Shown: positions 37,837 through 52,971 of the stretch, piece by piece | Numbering within the stretch: the stretch's first letter is position 1 | Layout: each line of letters begins with the position of its first letter | From: Auanema rhodensis | Lineage: Eukaryota > Nematoda > Chromadorea > Rhabditida > Rhabditidae | DNA: 64,000 nt | Assembly (NCBI GenBank): GCA_964057225.1 | Contig: OZ059898.1 | Coordinates: 20,995,267 to 21,059,266 of the forward strand | Direction: 5' to 3' | Notes under the pieces: generated by a model | The model's database searches: none | Told to the model about the DNA's origin: nothing | Seen by the model: the letters and a program-made list of their open reading frames with translations, nothing else | Translations under genes and position numbers: made by a program

Positions 37837-40800
37837 GTGATGTGCACTTGGTATGTAACTCGCTTCACGTGTAAGATGAAGAGATGCGGTTTTCAAAATT
37901 AGATTCCCCATGTCCATATTAGTCTAAAAACAAATTTTTATTGATATTGGTGCATGGTAACCATGACTTTGAAATTTACGTGAACTTTAATTTATGCTAA
38001 TTAAATGTACACGTGATGTGCACTTGGTATGTAACTCGCTTCACGTGAAAGATAAAGAGATGCGGTTTTCAAAATTAGATTCCCCATGTCCATATTAGTC
38101 TAAAAACAAATTTTTATTGATATTGGTGCATGGTAACCATGACTTTGAAATTTACGTGAACTTTAATTTATGCTAATTAAATGTACACGTGATGTGCACT
38201 TGGTATGTAACTCGCTTCACGTGAAAGTAAAAGAGATGCGGTTTTCAAAATTAGATTCCCCATGTCCATATTAGTCTATAAACAAATTTTTATTGATATT
38301 GATGCATGGTAACCATGACTTTGAAATTTACGTGAACTTTAATTTATGCTAATTAAATGTACACGTGATGTGCACTTGGTATGTAACTCGCTTCACGTGA
38401 AAGATAAAGAGATGCGGTTTTCAAAATTAGATTCCCCATGTCCATATTAGTCTAAAAACAAATTTTTATTGATATTGGTTCATGGTAACCATGACTTTGA
38501 AATTTACGTGAACTTTAATTTTTGCTAATTAAATGTACACGTGATGTGCACTTGGTATGTAACTCGCTTCACGTGAAAGATAAAGAGATGCGGTTTTCAA
38601 AGTTAGATTCACCATGTCCATATTAGTCTAAAAACAAATTTTTATTGATATTGGTGCATGGTAACCATGACTTTGAAATTTACGTGAACTTTAATTTATG
38701 CTAATTAAATGTACACGTGATGTGCACTTGGTATGTAACTCGCTTCACGTGAAAGATAAAGAGATGCGGTTTTCAAAATTAGATTCCCCATGTCCATATT
38801 AGTCTAAAAACAAATTTTTATTGATATTGGTTCATGGTAACCATGACTTTGAAATTTACGTGAACTTTAATTTATGCTAATTAAATGTACACGTGATGTG
38901 CACTTGGTATGTAACTCGCTTCACGTGAAAGATAAAGAGATGCGGTTTTCAAAATTAGATTCCCCATGTCCATATTAGTCTAAAAACAAATTTTTATTGA
39001 TATTGGTGCATGGTAACCATGACTTTGAAATTTACGTGAACTTTAATTTATGCTAATTAAATGTACACGTGATGTGCACTTGGTATGTAACTCGCTTCAC
39101 GTGAAAGATAAAGAGATGCGGTTTTCAAAATTAGATTCCCCATGTCCATATTAGTCTAAAAACAAATTTTTATTGATATTGGTGCATGGTAACCATGACT
39201 TTGAAATTTACGTGAACTTTAATTTATGCTAATTAAATGTACACGTGATGTGCACTTGGTATGTAACTCGCTTCACGTGAAAGATAAAGAGATGCGGTTT
39301 TCAAAATTAGATTCCCCATGTCCATATTAGTCTAAAAACAAATTTTTATTGATATTGGTTCATGGTAACCATGACTTTGAAATTTACGTGAACTTTAATT
39401 TATGCTAATTAAATGTACACGTGATGTGCACTTGGTATGTAACTCGCTTCACGTGAAAGATAAAGAGATGCGGTTTTCAAAATTAGATTCCCCATGTCCA
39501 TATTAGTCTAAAAACAAATTTTTATTGATATTGGTGCATGGTAACCATGACTTTGAAATTTACGTGAACTTTAATTTATGCTAATTAAATGTACACGTGA
39601 TGTGCACTTGGTATGTAACTCGCTTCACGTGAAAAATAAAGAGATGCGGTTTTCAAAATTAGATTCCCCATGTCCATATTAGTCTAAAAACAAATTTTTA
39701 TTGATATTGGTGCATGGTAACCATGACTTTGAAATTTACGTGAACTTTAATTTATGCTAATTAAATGTACACGTGATGTGCACTTGGTATGTAACTCGCT
39801 TCACGTGAAAGATAAAGAGATGCGGTTTTCAAAATTAGATTCCCCATGTCCATATTAGTCTAAAAACAAATTTTTATTGATATTGGTGCATGGTAACCAT
39901 GACTTTGAAATTTACGTGAACTTTAATTTATGCTAATTAAATGTACACGTGATGTGCACTTGGTATGTAACTCGCTTCACGTGAAAGATAAAGAGATGCG
40001 GTTTTCAAAATTAGATTCCCCATGTCCATATTAGTCTAAAAACAAATTTTTATTGATATTGGTTCATGGTAACCATGACTTTGAAATTTACGTGAACTTT
40101 AATTTATGCTAATTAAATGTACACGTGATGTGCACTTGGTATGTAACTCGCTTCACGTGAAAGATAAAGAGATGCGGTTTTCAAAATTAGATTCCCCATG
40201 TCCATATTAGTCTAAAAACAAATTTTTATTGATATTGGTGCATGGTAACCATGACTTTGAAATTTACGTGAACTTTAATTTATGCTAATTAAATGTACAC
40301 GTGATGTGCACTTGGTATGTAACTCGCTTCACGTGAAAGATAAAGAGATGCGGTTTTCAAAATTAGATTCCCCATGTCCATATTAGTCTAAAAACAAATT
40401 TTTATTGATATTGGTGCATGGTAACCATGACTTTGAAATTTACGTGAACTTTAATTTATGCTAATTAAATGTACACGTGATGTGCACTTGGTATGTAACT
40501 CGCTTCACGTGAAAGATAAAGAGATGCGGTTTTCAAAATTAGATTCCCCATGTCCATATTAGTCTAAAAACAAATTTTTATTGATATTGGTTCATGGTAA
40601 CCATGACTTTGAAATTTACGTGAACTTTAATTTATGCTAATTAAATGTACACGTGATGTGCACTTGGTATGTAACTCGCTTCACGTGAAAGATAAAGAGA
40701 TGCGGTTTTCAAAATTAGATTCCCCATGTCCATATTAGTCTAAAAACAAATTTTTATTGATATTGGTGCATGGTAACCATGACTTTGAAATTTACGTGAA

Positions 40801-43800
40801 CTTTAATTTATGCTAATTAAATGTACACGTGATGTGCACTTGGTATGTAACTCGCTTCACGTGAAAAATAAAGAGATGCGGTTTTCAAAATTAGATTCCC
40901 CATGTCCATATTAGTCTAAAAACAAATTTTTATTGATATTGGTGCATGGTAACCATGACTTTGAAATTTACGTGAACTTTAATTTATGCTAATTAAATGT
41001 ACACGTGATGTGCACTTGGTATGTAACTCGCTTCACGTGAAAGATAAAGAGATGCGGTTTTCAAAATTAGATTCCCCATGTCCATATTAGTCTAAAAACA
41101 AATTTTTATTGATATTGGTGCATGGTAACCATGACTTTGAAATTTACGTGAACTTTAATTTATGCTAATTAAATGTACACGTGATGTGCACTTGGTATGT
41201 AACTCGCTTCACGTGAAAGATAAAGAGATGCGGTTTTCAAAATTAGATTCCCCATGTCCATATTAGTCTAAAAACAAATTTTTATTGATATTGATGCATG
41301 GTAACCATGACTTTGAAATTTACGTGAACTTTAATTTATGCTAATTAAATGTACACGTGATGTGCACTTGGTATGTAACTCGCTTCACGTGAAAGATAAA
41401 GAGATGCGGTTTTCAAAATTAGATTCCCCATGTCCATATTAGTCTAAAAACAAATTTTTATTGATATTGGTTCATGGTAACCATGACTTTGAAATTTACG
41501 TGAACTTTAATTTATGCTAATTAAATGTACACGTGATGTGCACTTGGTATGTAACTCGCTTCACGTGAAAGATAAAGAGATGCGGTTTTCAAAATTAGAT
41601 TCCCCATGTCCATATTAGTCTAAAAACAAATTTTTATTGATATTGGTGCATGGTAACCATGACTTTGAAATTTACGTGAACTTTAATTTATGCTAATTAA
41701 ATGTACACGTGATGTGCACTTGGTATGTAACTCGCTTCACGTGAAAGATAAAGAGATGCGGTTTTCAAAATTAGATTCCCCATGTCCATATTAGTCTAAA
41801 AACAAATTTTTATTGATATTGGTGCATGGTAACCATGACTTTGAAATTTACGTGAACTTTAATTTATGCTAATTAAATGTACACGTGATGTGCACTTGGT
41901 ATGTAACTCGCTTCACGTGAAAGATAAAGAGATGCGGTTTTCAAAATTAGATTCCCCATGTCCATATTAGTCTAAAAACAAATTTTTATTGATATTGGTT
42001 CATGGTAACCATGACTTTGAAATTTACGTGAACTTTAATTTATGCTAATTAAATGTACACGTGATGTGCACTTGGTATGTAACTCGCTTCACGTGAAAGA
42101 TAAAGAGATGCGGTTTTCAAAATTAGATTCCCCATGTCCATATTAGTCTAAAAACAAATTTTTATTGATATTGGTGCATGGTAACCATGACTTTGAAATT
42201 TACGTGAACTTTAATTTATGCTAATTAAATGTACACGTGATGTGCACTTGGTATGTAACTCGCTTCACGTGAAAAATAAAGAGATGCGGTTTTCAAAATT
42301 AGATTCCCCATGTCCATATTAGTCTAAAAACAAATTTTTATTGATATTGGTGCATGGTAACCATGACTTTGAAATTTACGTGAACTTTAATTTATGCTAA
42401 TTAAATGTACACGTGATGTGCACTTGGTATGTAACTCGCTTCACGTGAAAGATAAAGAGATGCGGTTTTCAAAATTAGATTCCCCATGTCCATATTAGTC
42501 TAAAAACAAATTTTTATTGATATTGGTGCATGGTAACCATGACTTTGAAATTTACGTGAACTTTAATTTATGCTAATTAAATGTACACGTGATGTGCACT
42601 TGGTATGTAACTCGCTTCACGTGAAAGATAAAGAGATGCGGTTTTCAAAATTAGATTCCCCATGTCCATATTAGTCTAAAAACAAATTTTTATTGATATT
42701 GGTTCATGGTAACCATGACTTTGAAATTTACGTGAACTTTAATTTTTGCTAATTAAATGTACACGTGATGTGCACTTGGTATGTAACTCGCTTCACGTGA
42801 AAGATAAAGAGATGCGGTTTTCAAAATTAGATTCCCCATGTCCATATTAGTCTAAAAACAAATTTTTATTGATATTGGTGCATGGTAACCATGACTTTGA
42901 AATTTACGTGAACTTTAATTTATGCTAATTAAATGTACACGTGATGTGCACTTGGTATGTAACTCGCTTCACGTGAAAGATAAAGAGATGCGGTTTTCAA
43001 AATTAGATTCCCCATGTCCATATTAGTCTAAAAACAAATTTTTATTGATATTGGTTCATGGTAACCATGACTTTGAAATTTACGTGAACTTTAATTTATG
43101 CTAATTAAATGTACACGTGATGTGCACTTGGTATGTAACTCGCTTCACGTGAAAGATAAAGAGATGCGGTTTTCAAAATTAGATTCCCCATGTCCATATT
43201 AGTCTAAAAACAAATTTTTATTGATATTGGTGCATGGTAACCATGACTTTGAAATTTACGTGAACTTTAATTTATGCTAATTAAATGTACACGTGATGTG
43301 CACTTGGTATGTAACTCGCTTCACGTGAAAGATAAAGAGATGCGGTTTTCAAAATTAGATTCCCCATGTCAATATTAGTCTAAAAACAAATTTTTATTGA
43401 TATTGGTTCATGGTAACCATGACTTTGAAATTTACGTGAACTTTAATTTATGCTAATTAAATGTACACGTGATGTGCACTTGGTATGTAACTCGCTTCAC
43501 GTGAAAGATAAAGAGATGCGGTTTTCAAAATTAGATTCCCCATGTCCATATTAGTCTAAAAACAAATTTTTATTGATATTGGTGCATGGTAACCATGACT
43601 TTGAAATTTACGTGAACTTTAATTTATGCTAATTAAATGTACACGTGATGTGCACTTGGTATGTAACTCGCTTCACGTGAAAAATAAAGAGATGCGGTTT
43701 TCAAAATTAGATTCCCCATGTCCATATTAGTCTAAAAACAAATTTTTATTGATATTGGTGCATGGTAACCATGACTTTGAAATTTACGTGAACTTTAATT

Positions 43801-43996
43801 TATGCTAATTAAATGTACACGTGATGTGCACTTGGTATGTAACTCGCTTCACGTGAAAGATAAAGAGATGCGGTTTTCAAAATTAGATTCCCCATGTCCA
43901 TATTAGTCTAAAAACAAATTTTTATTGATATTGGTGCATGGTAACCATGACTTTGAAATTTACGTGAACTTTAATTTATGCTAATTAAATGTACAC
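37837..43996. repeat. Loose 7/8-monomer repeats marked by aata units
   Basis: Thirty-five units, mostly plain, alternate G and T at p116. A unit with A at p39 recurs at 39597, 40829, 42237 and 43645, spaced 7, 8 and 8 monomers. The left end (37837-38892) carries the series p36T+p42G; plain; gtaa+p91T+p114A; p158T; p62G that is also seen at 49452-51915. Private changes include A at p71 in the unit at 38541 and A at p79 in the unit at 43293. With so few markers the HOR limits are uncertain. Confidence 0.6.
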
Positions 43997-45932
43997 GTGA
44001 TGTGCACTTGGTATGTAACTCGCTTCACGTGAAAGATAAAAAGATGCGGTTTTCAAAATTAGATTCCCCATGTCCATATTAGTCTAAAAACAAATTTTTA
44101 TTGATATTGGTTCATGGTAACCATGACTTTGAAATTTACGTGAACTTTAATTTATGCTAATTAAATGTATACGTGATGTGCACTTGGTATGTAACTCGCT
44201 TCACGTGAAAGATAAAGAGATGCGGTTTTCAAAATTAGATTCCCCATGTCCATATTAGTCTAAAAACAAATTTTTATTGATATTGGTTCATGGTAACCAT
44301 GACTTTGAAATTTACGTGAACTTTAATTTATGCTAATTAAATGTACACGTGATGTGCACTTGGTATGTAACTCGCTTCACGTAAAAGATAAAGAGATGCG
44401 GTTCTCAAAATTAGATTCCCCATGTCCATATTAGTCTAAAAACAAATTTTTATTGATATTGGTGCATGGTAACCATGACTTTGAAATTTACGTGAACTTT
44501 AATTTATGCTAATTAAATGTACACGTGATGTGCACTTGGTATGTAACTCGCTTCACGTGAAAGATAAAGAGATGCGATTTTCAAAATTAGATTCCCCATG
44601 TCCATATTAGTTTAAAAACAAATTTTTATTGATATTGGTGCATGGTAACCATGACTTTGAAATTTACGTGAACTTTAATTTATGCTAATTAAATGTACAC
44701 GTGATGTGCACTTGGTATGTAACTCGCTTCACGTGAAAGATAAAAAGATGCGGTTTTCAAAATTAGATTCCCCATGTCCATATTAGTCTAAAAACAAATT
44801 TTTATTGATATTGGTGCATGGTAACCATGACTTTGAAATTTACGTGAACTTTAATTTATGCTAATTAAATGTACACGTGATGTGCACTTGGTATGTAACT
44901 CGCTTCACGTGTAAGATGAAGAGATGCGGTTTTCAAAATTAGATTCCCCATGTCCATATTAGTCTAAAAACAAATTTTTATTGATATTGGTTCATGGTAA
45001 CCATGACTTTGAAATTTACGTGAACTTTAATTTATGCTAATTAAATGTACACGTGATGTGCACTTGGTATGTAACTCGCTTCACGTGAAAGATAAAGAGA
45101 TGCGGTTTTCAAAATTAGATTCCCCATGTCCATATTAGTCTAAAAACAAATTTTTATTGATATTGGTTCATGGTAACCATGACTTTGAAATTTACGTGAA
45201 CTTTAAATTATGCTAATTAAATGTACACGTGATGTGCACTTGGTATGTAACTCGCTTCACGTGAAAGATAAAGAGATGCGGTTTTCAAAATTAGATTCCC
45301 CATGTCCATATTAGTCTAAAAACAAATTTTTATTGATATTGGTGCATGGTAACCATGACTTTGAAATTTACGTGAACTTTAATTTATGCTAATTAAATGT
45401 ACACGTGATGTGCACTTGGTATGTAACTCGCTTCACAAGAAAGATGAAGAGATGCGGTTTTCAAAATTAGATTCCCCATGTCCATATTAGTCTAAAAACA
45501 AATTTTTATTGATATTGGTGCATGGTAACCATGACTTTGAAATTTACGTGAACTTTAATTTATGCTAATTAAATGTACACGTGATGTGCACTTGGTATGT
45601 AACTCGCTTCACGTGAAAGTAAAAGAGATGCGGTTTTCAAAATTAGATTCCCCATGTCCATATTAGTCTAAAAACAAATTTTTATTGATATTGGTTCATG
45701 GTAACCATGACTTTGAAATTTACGTGAACTTTAATTTTTGCTAATTAAATGTACACGTGATGTGCACTTGGTATGTAACTCGCTTCACGTGAAAGATAAA
45801 GAGATGCGGTTTTCAAAGTTAGATTCCCCATGTCCATATTAGTCTAAAAACAAATTTTTATTGATATTGGTGCATGGTAACCATGACTTTGAAATTTACG
45901 TGAACTTTAATTTATGCTAATTAAATGTACAC
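43997..45932. repeat. 11-monomer cassette of the right-hand HOR
   Basis: The order is p45A+p116T+p174T; p116T; p35A+p56C; p53A+p88T; p45A; p36T+p42G; p155A; plain; gatg; gtaa+p158T; p62G. This is the right-hand HOR order with one unit short: the tenth monomer (45581) has the gtaa start of one type and the p116T+p158T end of the next, so it is a hybrid. The ninth unit (45405) has CACAAG in place of CACGTG. Confidence 0.78.
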
Positions 45933-47691
45933 GTGATGTGCACTTGGTATGTAACTCGCTTCACGTGAAAGATAAAGAGATGCGGTTTTCAAATTTGATT
46001 CCCCATGTCCATATTAGTCTAAAAACAAATTTTCATTGATATTGGTTCATGGTAACCATGACTTTGAAATTTACGTGAACTTTAATTTATGCTAATTAAA
46101 TGTACACGTGATGTGCACTTGGTATGTAACTCGCTTCACGTGAAAGATAAAGAGATGCGGTTTTCAAAATTAGATTCATCATGTCCATATTAGTCTAAAA
46201 ACAAATTTTTATTGATATTGGTGCATGGTAACCATGACTTTGAAATTTACGTGAACTTTAATTTATGCTTATTAAATGTACACGTGATGTGCACTTGGTA
46301 TGTAACTCGCTTCACGTGAAAGATAAAGAGATGCGGTTTTCAAAATTAGATTCCCCATGTCCATATTAGTCTAAAAACAAATTTTTATTGATATTGGTTC
46401 ATGGTAACCATGACTTTGAAATTTACGTGAACTTTAATTTATGCTAATTAAAAGTACACGTGATGTGCACTTGGTATGTAACTCGCTTCACGTGAAAGAT
46501 AAAGAGATACGGTTTTCAAAATTAGATTCCCCATGTCCATATTAGTCTAAAAACAAATTTTCATTGATATTGGTTCATGGTAACCATGACTTTGAAATTT
46601 ACGTGAACTTTAATTTATGCTAATTAAATGTACACGTGATGTGCACTTGGTATGTAACTCGCTTCACGTGAAAGATAAAGAGATGCGGTTTTCAAAATTA
46701 GATTCCCCATGTCCATATTAGTCTAAAAACAAATTTTTATTGATATTGGTGCATGGTAACCATGACTTTGAAATTTACGTGAACTTTGATTTATGCTAAT
46801 TAAATGTACATGTGATGTGCACTTGGTATGTAACTCGCTTCACGTGAAAGATAAAGAGATGAGGTTTTCAAAATAAGATTCCCCATGTCCATATTAGTCT
46901 AAAAACAAATTTTTATTGATATTGGTGCATGGTAACCATGACTTTGAAATTTACGTGAACTTTAATTTATGCTAATTAAATGTACACGTGATGTGCACTT
47001 GGTATGTAACTTGCTTCACGTGAAAGATAAAGAGATGCGGTTTTCGAAATTAGATTCCCCATGTCCATATTAGTCTAAAAACAATTTTTTATTGATATTG
47101 GTGCATGGTAACCATGACTTTGAAATTTACGTGAACTTTAATTCATGCTAATTAAATGTACACGTGATGTGCACTTGGTATGTAACTCGCTTCACGTGAA
47201 AGATAAAGAGATGCGGTTTTCAAAATTAGATTCCCCATGTCCATATTAGTCTAAAAACAAATTTTTATTGATATTGGTTCATGGTAACCATGACTTTGAA
47301 ATTTACGTGAACTTTAATTTATGCTAATTAAATGTACACGTGATGTGCACTTGGTATGTAACTCGCTTCACAGGAAAGATAAAGAGATGCGGTTTTCAAA
47401 ATTAGATTCCTCTTGTCCATATTAGTCTAAAAACAAATTTTTATTGATATTGGTTCATGGTAACCATGACTTTGAAATTTACGTGAACTTTAATTTATGC
47501 TAATTAAATGTACACGTGATGTGCACTTGGTATGTAACTCGCTTCACGTAAAAGATAAAGAGATGCTGTTTTCAAAATTAGATTCCCCATGTCCATATTA
47601 GTCTAAAAACAAATTTTTATTGATATTGGTGCATGGTAACCATGACTTTGAAATTTACGTGAACTTTAATTTATGCTAATTAAATGTACAC
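45933..47691. repeat. Diverged island of ten monomers
   Basis: Nearly every unit here has private substitutions, often two to four, against zero or one elsewhere. Examples: a 1-bp loss giving CAAATTTGATT (45990-46000), ATTCATCATG and GCTTATTA (unit 46108), AAAAGTACAC (unit 46284), GATACGG (unit 46460), TTTGATTTA and a CATGTG junction (unit 46636), GAGG and AAATAAG (unit 46812), four changes in unit 46988, and CACAGG with CCTCTTG in unit 47340. The flanking HOR cassettes are clean. It looks like an older fragment of the same family that escaped homogenisation. Confidence 0.85.
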
Positions 47692-48571
47692 GTGATGTGC
47701 ACTTGGTATGTAACTCGCTTCACGTGAAAGATAAAAAGATGCGGTTTTCAAAATTAGATTCCCCATGTCCATATTAGTCTAAAAACAAATTTTTATTGAT
47801 ATTGGTTCATGGTAACCATGACTTTGAAATTTACGTGAACTTTAATTTATGCTAATTAAATGTATACGTGATGTGCACTTGGTATGTAACTCGCTTCACG
47901 TGAAAGATAAAGAGATGCGGTTTTCAAAATTAGATTCCCCATGTCCATATTAGTCTAAAAACAAATTTTTATTGATATTGGTTCATGGTAACCATGACTT
48001 TGAAATTTACGTGAACTTTAATTTATGCTAATTAAATGTACACGTGATGTGCACTTGGTATGTAACTCGCTTCACGTAAAAGATAAAGAGATGCGGTTCT
48101 CAAAATTAGATTCCCCATGTCCATATTAGTCTAAAAACAAATTTTTATTGATATTGGTTCATGGTAACCATGACTTTGAAATTTACGTGAACTTTAATTT
48201 ATGCTAATTAAATGTATACGTGATGTGCACTTGGTATGTAACTCGCTTCACGTGAAAGATAAAGAGATGCGGTTTTCAAAATTAGATTCCCCATGTCCAT
48301 ATTAGTCTAAAAACAAATTTTTATTGATATTGGTTCATGGTAACCATGACTTTGAAATTTACGTGAACTTTAATTTATGCTAATTAAATGTACACGTGAT
48401 GTGCACTTGGTATGTAACTCGCTTCACGTGAAAGATAAAGAGATGCGGTTTTCAAAATTAGATTCCCCATGTCCATATTAGTCTAAAAACAAATTTTTAT
48501 TGATATTGGTGCATGGTAACCATGACTTTGAAATTTACGTGAACTTTAATTTATGCTAATTAAATGTACAC
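47692..48571. repeat. Rearranged five-monomer piece with a hybrid unit
   Basis: The order is p45A+p116T+p174T; p116T; p35A+p56C joined to p116T+p174T; p116T; plain p116G. The third unit (48044) has the left half of the p35A+p56C type and the right half of the p45A+p174T type, two types that normally lie two monomers apart. An unequal exchange inside a monomer, between p56 and p116, explains it. A clean cassette starts immediately after, at 48572. Confidence 0.78.
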
Positions 48572-51500
48572 GTGATGTGCACTTGGTATGTAACTCGCTT
48601 CACGTGAAAGATAAAAAGATGCGGTTTTCAAAATTAGATTCCCCATGTCCATATTAGTCTAAAAACAAATTTTTATTGATATTGGTTCATGGTAACCATG
48701 ACTTTGAAATTTACGTGAACTTTAATTTATGCTAATTAAATGTATACGTGATGTGCACTTGGTATGTAACTCGCTTCACGTGAAAGATAAAGAGATGCGG
48801 TTTTCAAAATTAGATTCCCCATGTCCATATTAGTCTAAAAACAAATTTTTATTGATATTGGTTCATGGTAACCATGACTTTGAAATTTACGTGAACTTTA
48901 ATTTATGCTAATTAAATGTACACGTGATGTGCACTTGGTATGTAACTCGCTTCACGTAAAAGATAAAGAGATGCGGTTCTCAAAATTAGATTCCCCATGT
49001 CCATATTAGTCTAAAAACAAATTTTTATTGATATTGGTGCATGGTAACCATGACTTTGAAATTTACGTGAACTTTAATTTATGCTAATTAAATGTACACG
49101 TGATGTGCACTTGGTATGTAACTCGCTTCACGTGAAAGATAAAGAGATGCGATTTTCAAAATTAGATTCCCCATGTCCATATTAGTTTAAAAACAAATTT
49201 TTATTGATATTGGTGCATGGTAACCATGACTTTGAAATTTACGTGAACTTTAATTTATGCTAATTAAATGTACACGTGATGTGCACTTGGTATGTAACTC
49301 GCTTCACGTGAAAGATAAAAAGATGCGGTTTTCAAAATTAGATTCCCCATGTCCATATTAGTCTAAAAACAAATTTTTATTGATATTGGTGCATGGTAAC
49401 CATGACTTTGAAATTTACGTGAACTTTAATTTATGCTAATTAAATGTACACGTGATGTGCACTTGGTATGTAACTCGCTTCACGTGTAAGATGAAGAGAT
49501 GCGGTTTTCAAAATTAGATTCCCCATGTCCATATTAGTCTAAAAACAAATTTTTATTGATATTGGTTCATGGTAACCATGACTTTGAAATTTACGTGAAC
49601 TTTAATTTATGCTAATTAAATGTACACGTGATGTGCACTTGGTATGTAACTCGCTTCACGTGAAAGATAAAGAGATGCGGTTTTCAAAATTAGATTCCCC
49701 ATGTCCATATTAGTCTAAAAACAAATTTTTATTGATATTGGTTCATGGTAACCATGACTTTGAAATTTACGTGAACTTTAAATTATGCTAATTAAATGTA
49801 CACGTGATGTGCACTTGGTATGTAACTCGCTTCACGTGAAAGATAAAGAGATGCGGTTTTCAAAATTAGATTCCCCATGTCCATATTAGTCTAAAAACAA
49901 ATTTTTATTGATATTGGTGCATGGTAACCATGACTTTGAAATTTACGTGAACTTTAATTTATGCTAATTAAATGTACACGTGATGTGCACTTGGTATGTA
50001 ACTCGCTTCACGTGAAAGATGAAGAGATGCGGTTTTCAAAATTAGATTCCCCATGTCCATATTAGTCTAAAAACAAATTTTTATTGATATTGGTGCATGG
50101 TAACCATGACTTTGAAATTTACGTGAACTTTAATTTATGCTAATTAAATGTACACGTGATGTGCACTTGGTATGTAACTCGCTTCACGTGAAAGTAAAAG
50201 AGATGCGGTTTTCAAAATTAGATTCCCCATGTCCATATTAGTCTATAAACAAATTTTTATTGATATTGATGCATGGTAACCATGACTTTGAAATTTACGT
50301 GAACTTTAATTTATGCTAATTAAATGTACACGTGATGTGCACTTGGTATGTAACTCGCATCACGTGAAAGATAAAGAGATGCGGTTTTCAAAATTAGATT
50401 CCCCATGTCCATATTAGTCTAAAAACAAATTTTTATTGATATTGGTTCATGGTAACCATGACTTTGAAATTTACGTGAACTTTAATTTTTGCTAATTAAA
50501 TGTACACGTGATGTGCACTTGGTATGTAACTCGCTTCACGTGAAAGATAAAGAGATGCGGTTTTCAAAGTTAGATTCCCCATGTCCATATTAGTCTAAAA
50601 ACAAATTTTTATTGATATTGGTGCATGGTAACCATGACTTTGAAATTTACGTGAACTTTAATTTATGCTAATTAAATGTACACGTGATGTGCACTTGGTA
50701 TGTAACTCGCTTCACGTGTAAGATGAAGAGATGCGGTTTTCAAAATTAGATTCCCCATGTCCATATTAGTCTAAAAACAAATTTTTATTGATATTGGTTC
50801 ATGGTAACCATGACTTTGAAATTTACGTGAACTTTAATTTATGCTAATTAAATGTACACGTGATGTGCACTTGGTATGTAACTCGCTTCACGTGAAAGAT
50901 AAAGAGATGCGGTTTTCAAAATTAGATTCCCCATGTCCATATTAGTCTAAAAACAAATTTTTATTGATATTGGTTCATGGTAACCATGACTTTGAAATTT
51001 ACGTGAACTTTAAATTATGCTAATTAAATGTACACGTGATGTGCACTTGGTATGTAACTCGCTTCACGTGAAAGATAAAGAGATGCGGTTTTCAAAATTA
51101 GATTCCCCATGTCCATATTAGTCTAAAAACAAATTTTTATTGATATTGGTGCATGGTAACCATGACTTTGAAATTTACGTGAACTTTAATTTATGCTAAT
51201 TAAATGTACACGTGATGTGCACTTGGTATGTAACTCGCTTCACGTGAAAGATGAAGAGATGCGGTTTTCAAAATTAGATTCCCCATGTCCATATTAGTCT
51301 AAAAACGAATTTTTATTGATATTGGTGCATGGTAACCATGACTTTGAAATTTACGTGAACTTTAATTTATGCTAATTAAATGTACACGTGATGTGCACTT
51401 GGTATGTAACTCGCTTCACGTGAAAGTAAAAGAGATGCGGTTTTCAAAATTAGATTCCCCATGTCCATATTAGTCTATAAACAAATTTTTATTGATATTG

Positions 51501-52971
51501 ATGCATGGTAACCATGACTTTGAAATTTACGTGAACTTTAATTTATGCTAATTAAATGTACACGTGATGTGCACTTGGTATGTAACTCGCTTCACGTGAA
51601 AGATAAAGAGATGCGGTTTTCAAAATTAGATTCCCCATGTCCATATTAGTCTAAAAACAAATTTTTATTGATATTGGTTCATGGTAACCATGACTTTGAA
51701 ATTTACGTGAACTTTAATTTTTGCTAATTAAATGTACACGTGATGTGCACTTGGTATGTAACTCGCTTCACGTGAAAGATAAAGAGATGCGGTTTTCAAA
51801 GTTAGATTCCCCATGTCCATATTAGTCTAAAAACAAATTTTTATTGATATTGGTGCATGGTAACCATGACTTTGAAATTTACGTGAACTTTAATTTATGC
51901 TAATTAAATGTACACGTGATGTGCACTTGGTATGTAACTCGCTTCACGTGAAAGATAAAGAGATGCGGTTTTCAAAATTAGATTCCCCATGTCCATATTA
52001 GTCTAAAAACAAATTTTTATTGATATTGGTTCATGGTAACCATGACTTTGAAATTTACGTGAACTTTAATTTATGCTAATTAAATGTACACGTGATGTGC
52101 ACTTGGTATGTAACTCGCTTCACGTGAAAGATAAAGAGATGCGGTTTTCAAAATTAGATTCCCCATGTCCATATTAGTCTAAAAACAAATTTTTATTGAT
52201 ATTGGTGCATGGTAACCATGACTTTGAAATTTACGTGAACTTTAATTTATGCTAATTAAATGTACACGTGATGTGCACTTGGTATGTAACTCGCTTCACG
52301 TGAAAGATAAAGAGATGCGGTTTTCAAAATTAGATTCCCCATGTCCATATTAGTCTAAAAACAAATTTTTATTGATATTGGTTCATGGTAACCATGACTT
52401 TGAAATTTACGTGAACTTTAATTTATGCTAATTAAATGTACACGTGATGTGCACTTGGTATGTAACTCGCTTCACGTGAAAGATAAAGAGATGCGGTTTT
52501 CAAAATTAGATTCCCCATGTCCATATTAGTCTAAAAACAAATTTTTATTGATATTGGTGCATGGTAACCATGACTTTGAAATTTACGTGAACTTTAATTT
52601 ATGCTAATTAAATGTACACGTGATGTGCACTTGGTATGTAACTCGCTTCACGTGAAAAATAAAGAGATGCGGTTTTCAAAATTAGATTCCCCATGTCCAT
52701 ATTAGTCTAAAAACAAATTTTTATTGATATTGGTGCATGGTAACCATGACTTTGAAATTTACGTGAACTTTAATTTATGCTAATTAAATGTACACGTGAT
52801 GTGCACTTGGTATGTAACTCGCTTCACGTGAAAGATAAAGAGATGCGGTTTTCAAAATTAGATTCCCCATGTCCATATTAGTCTAAAAACAAATTTTTAT
52901 TGATATTGGTGCATGGTAACCATGACTTTGAAATTTACGTGAACTTTAATTTATGCTAATTAAATGTACAC
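48572..52971. repeat. 18-type HOR with an internal 7-mer duplication
   Basis: The fullest form of the right-hand order is here: p45A+p116T+p174T; p116T; p35A+p56C; p53A+p88T; p45A; p36T+p42G; p155A; plain; gatg; gtaa+p91T+p114A; p158T; p62G; then p116T; G; T; G; aata; plain. Eighteen types would span 3168 bp. Types 6-12 occur twice, at 49452-50683 and 50684-51915 (1232 bp each). The copies differ by A at p28 in the unit at 50332 and G in ACGAAT near 51307. Confidence 0.85.
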
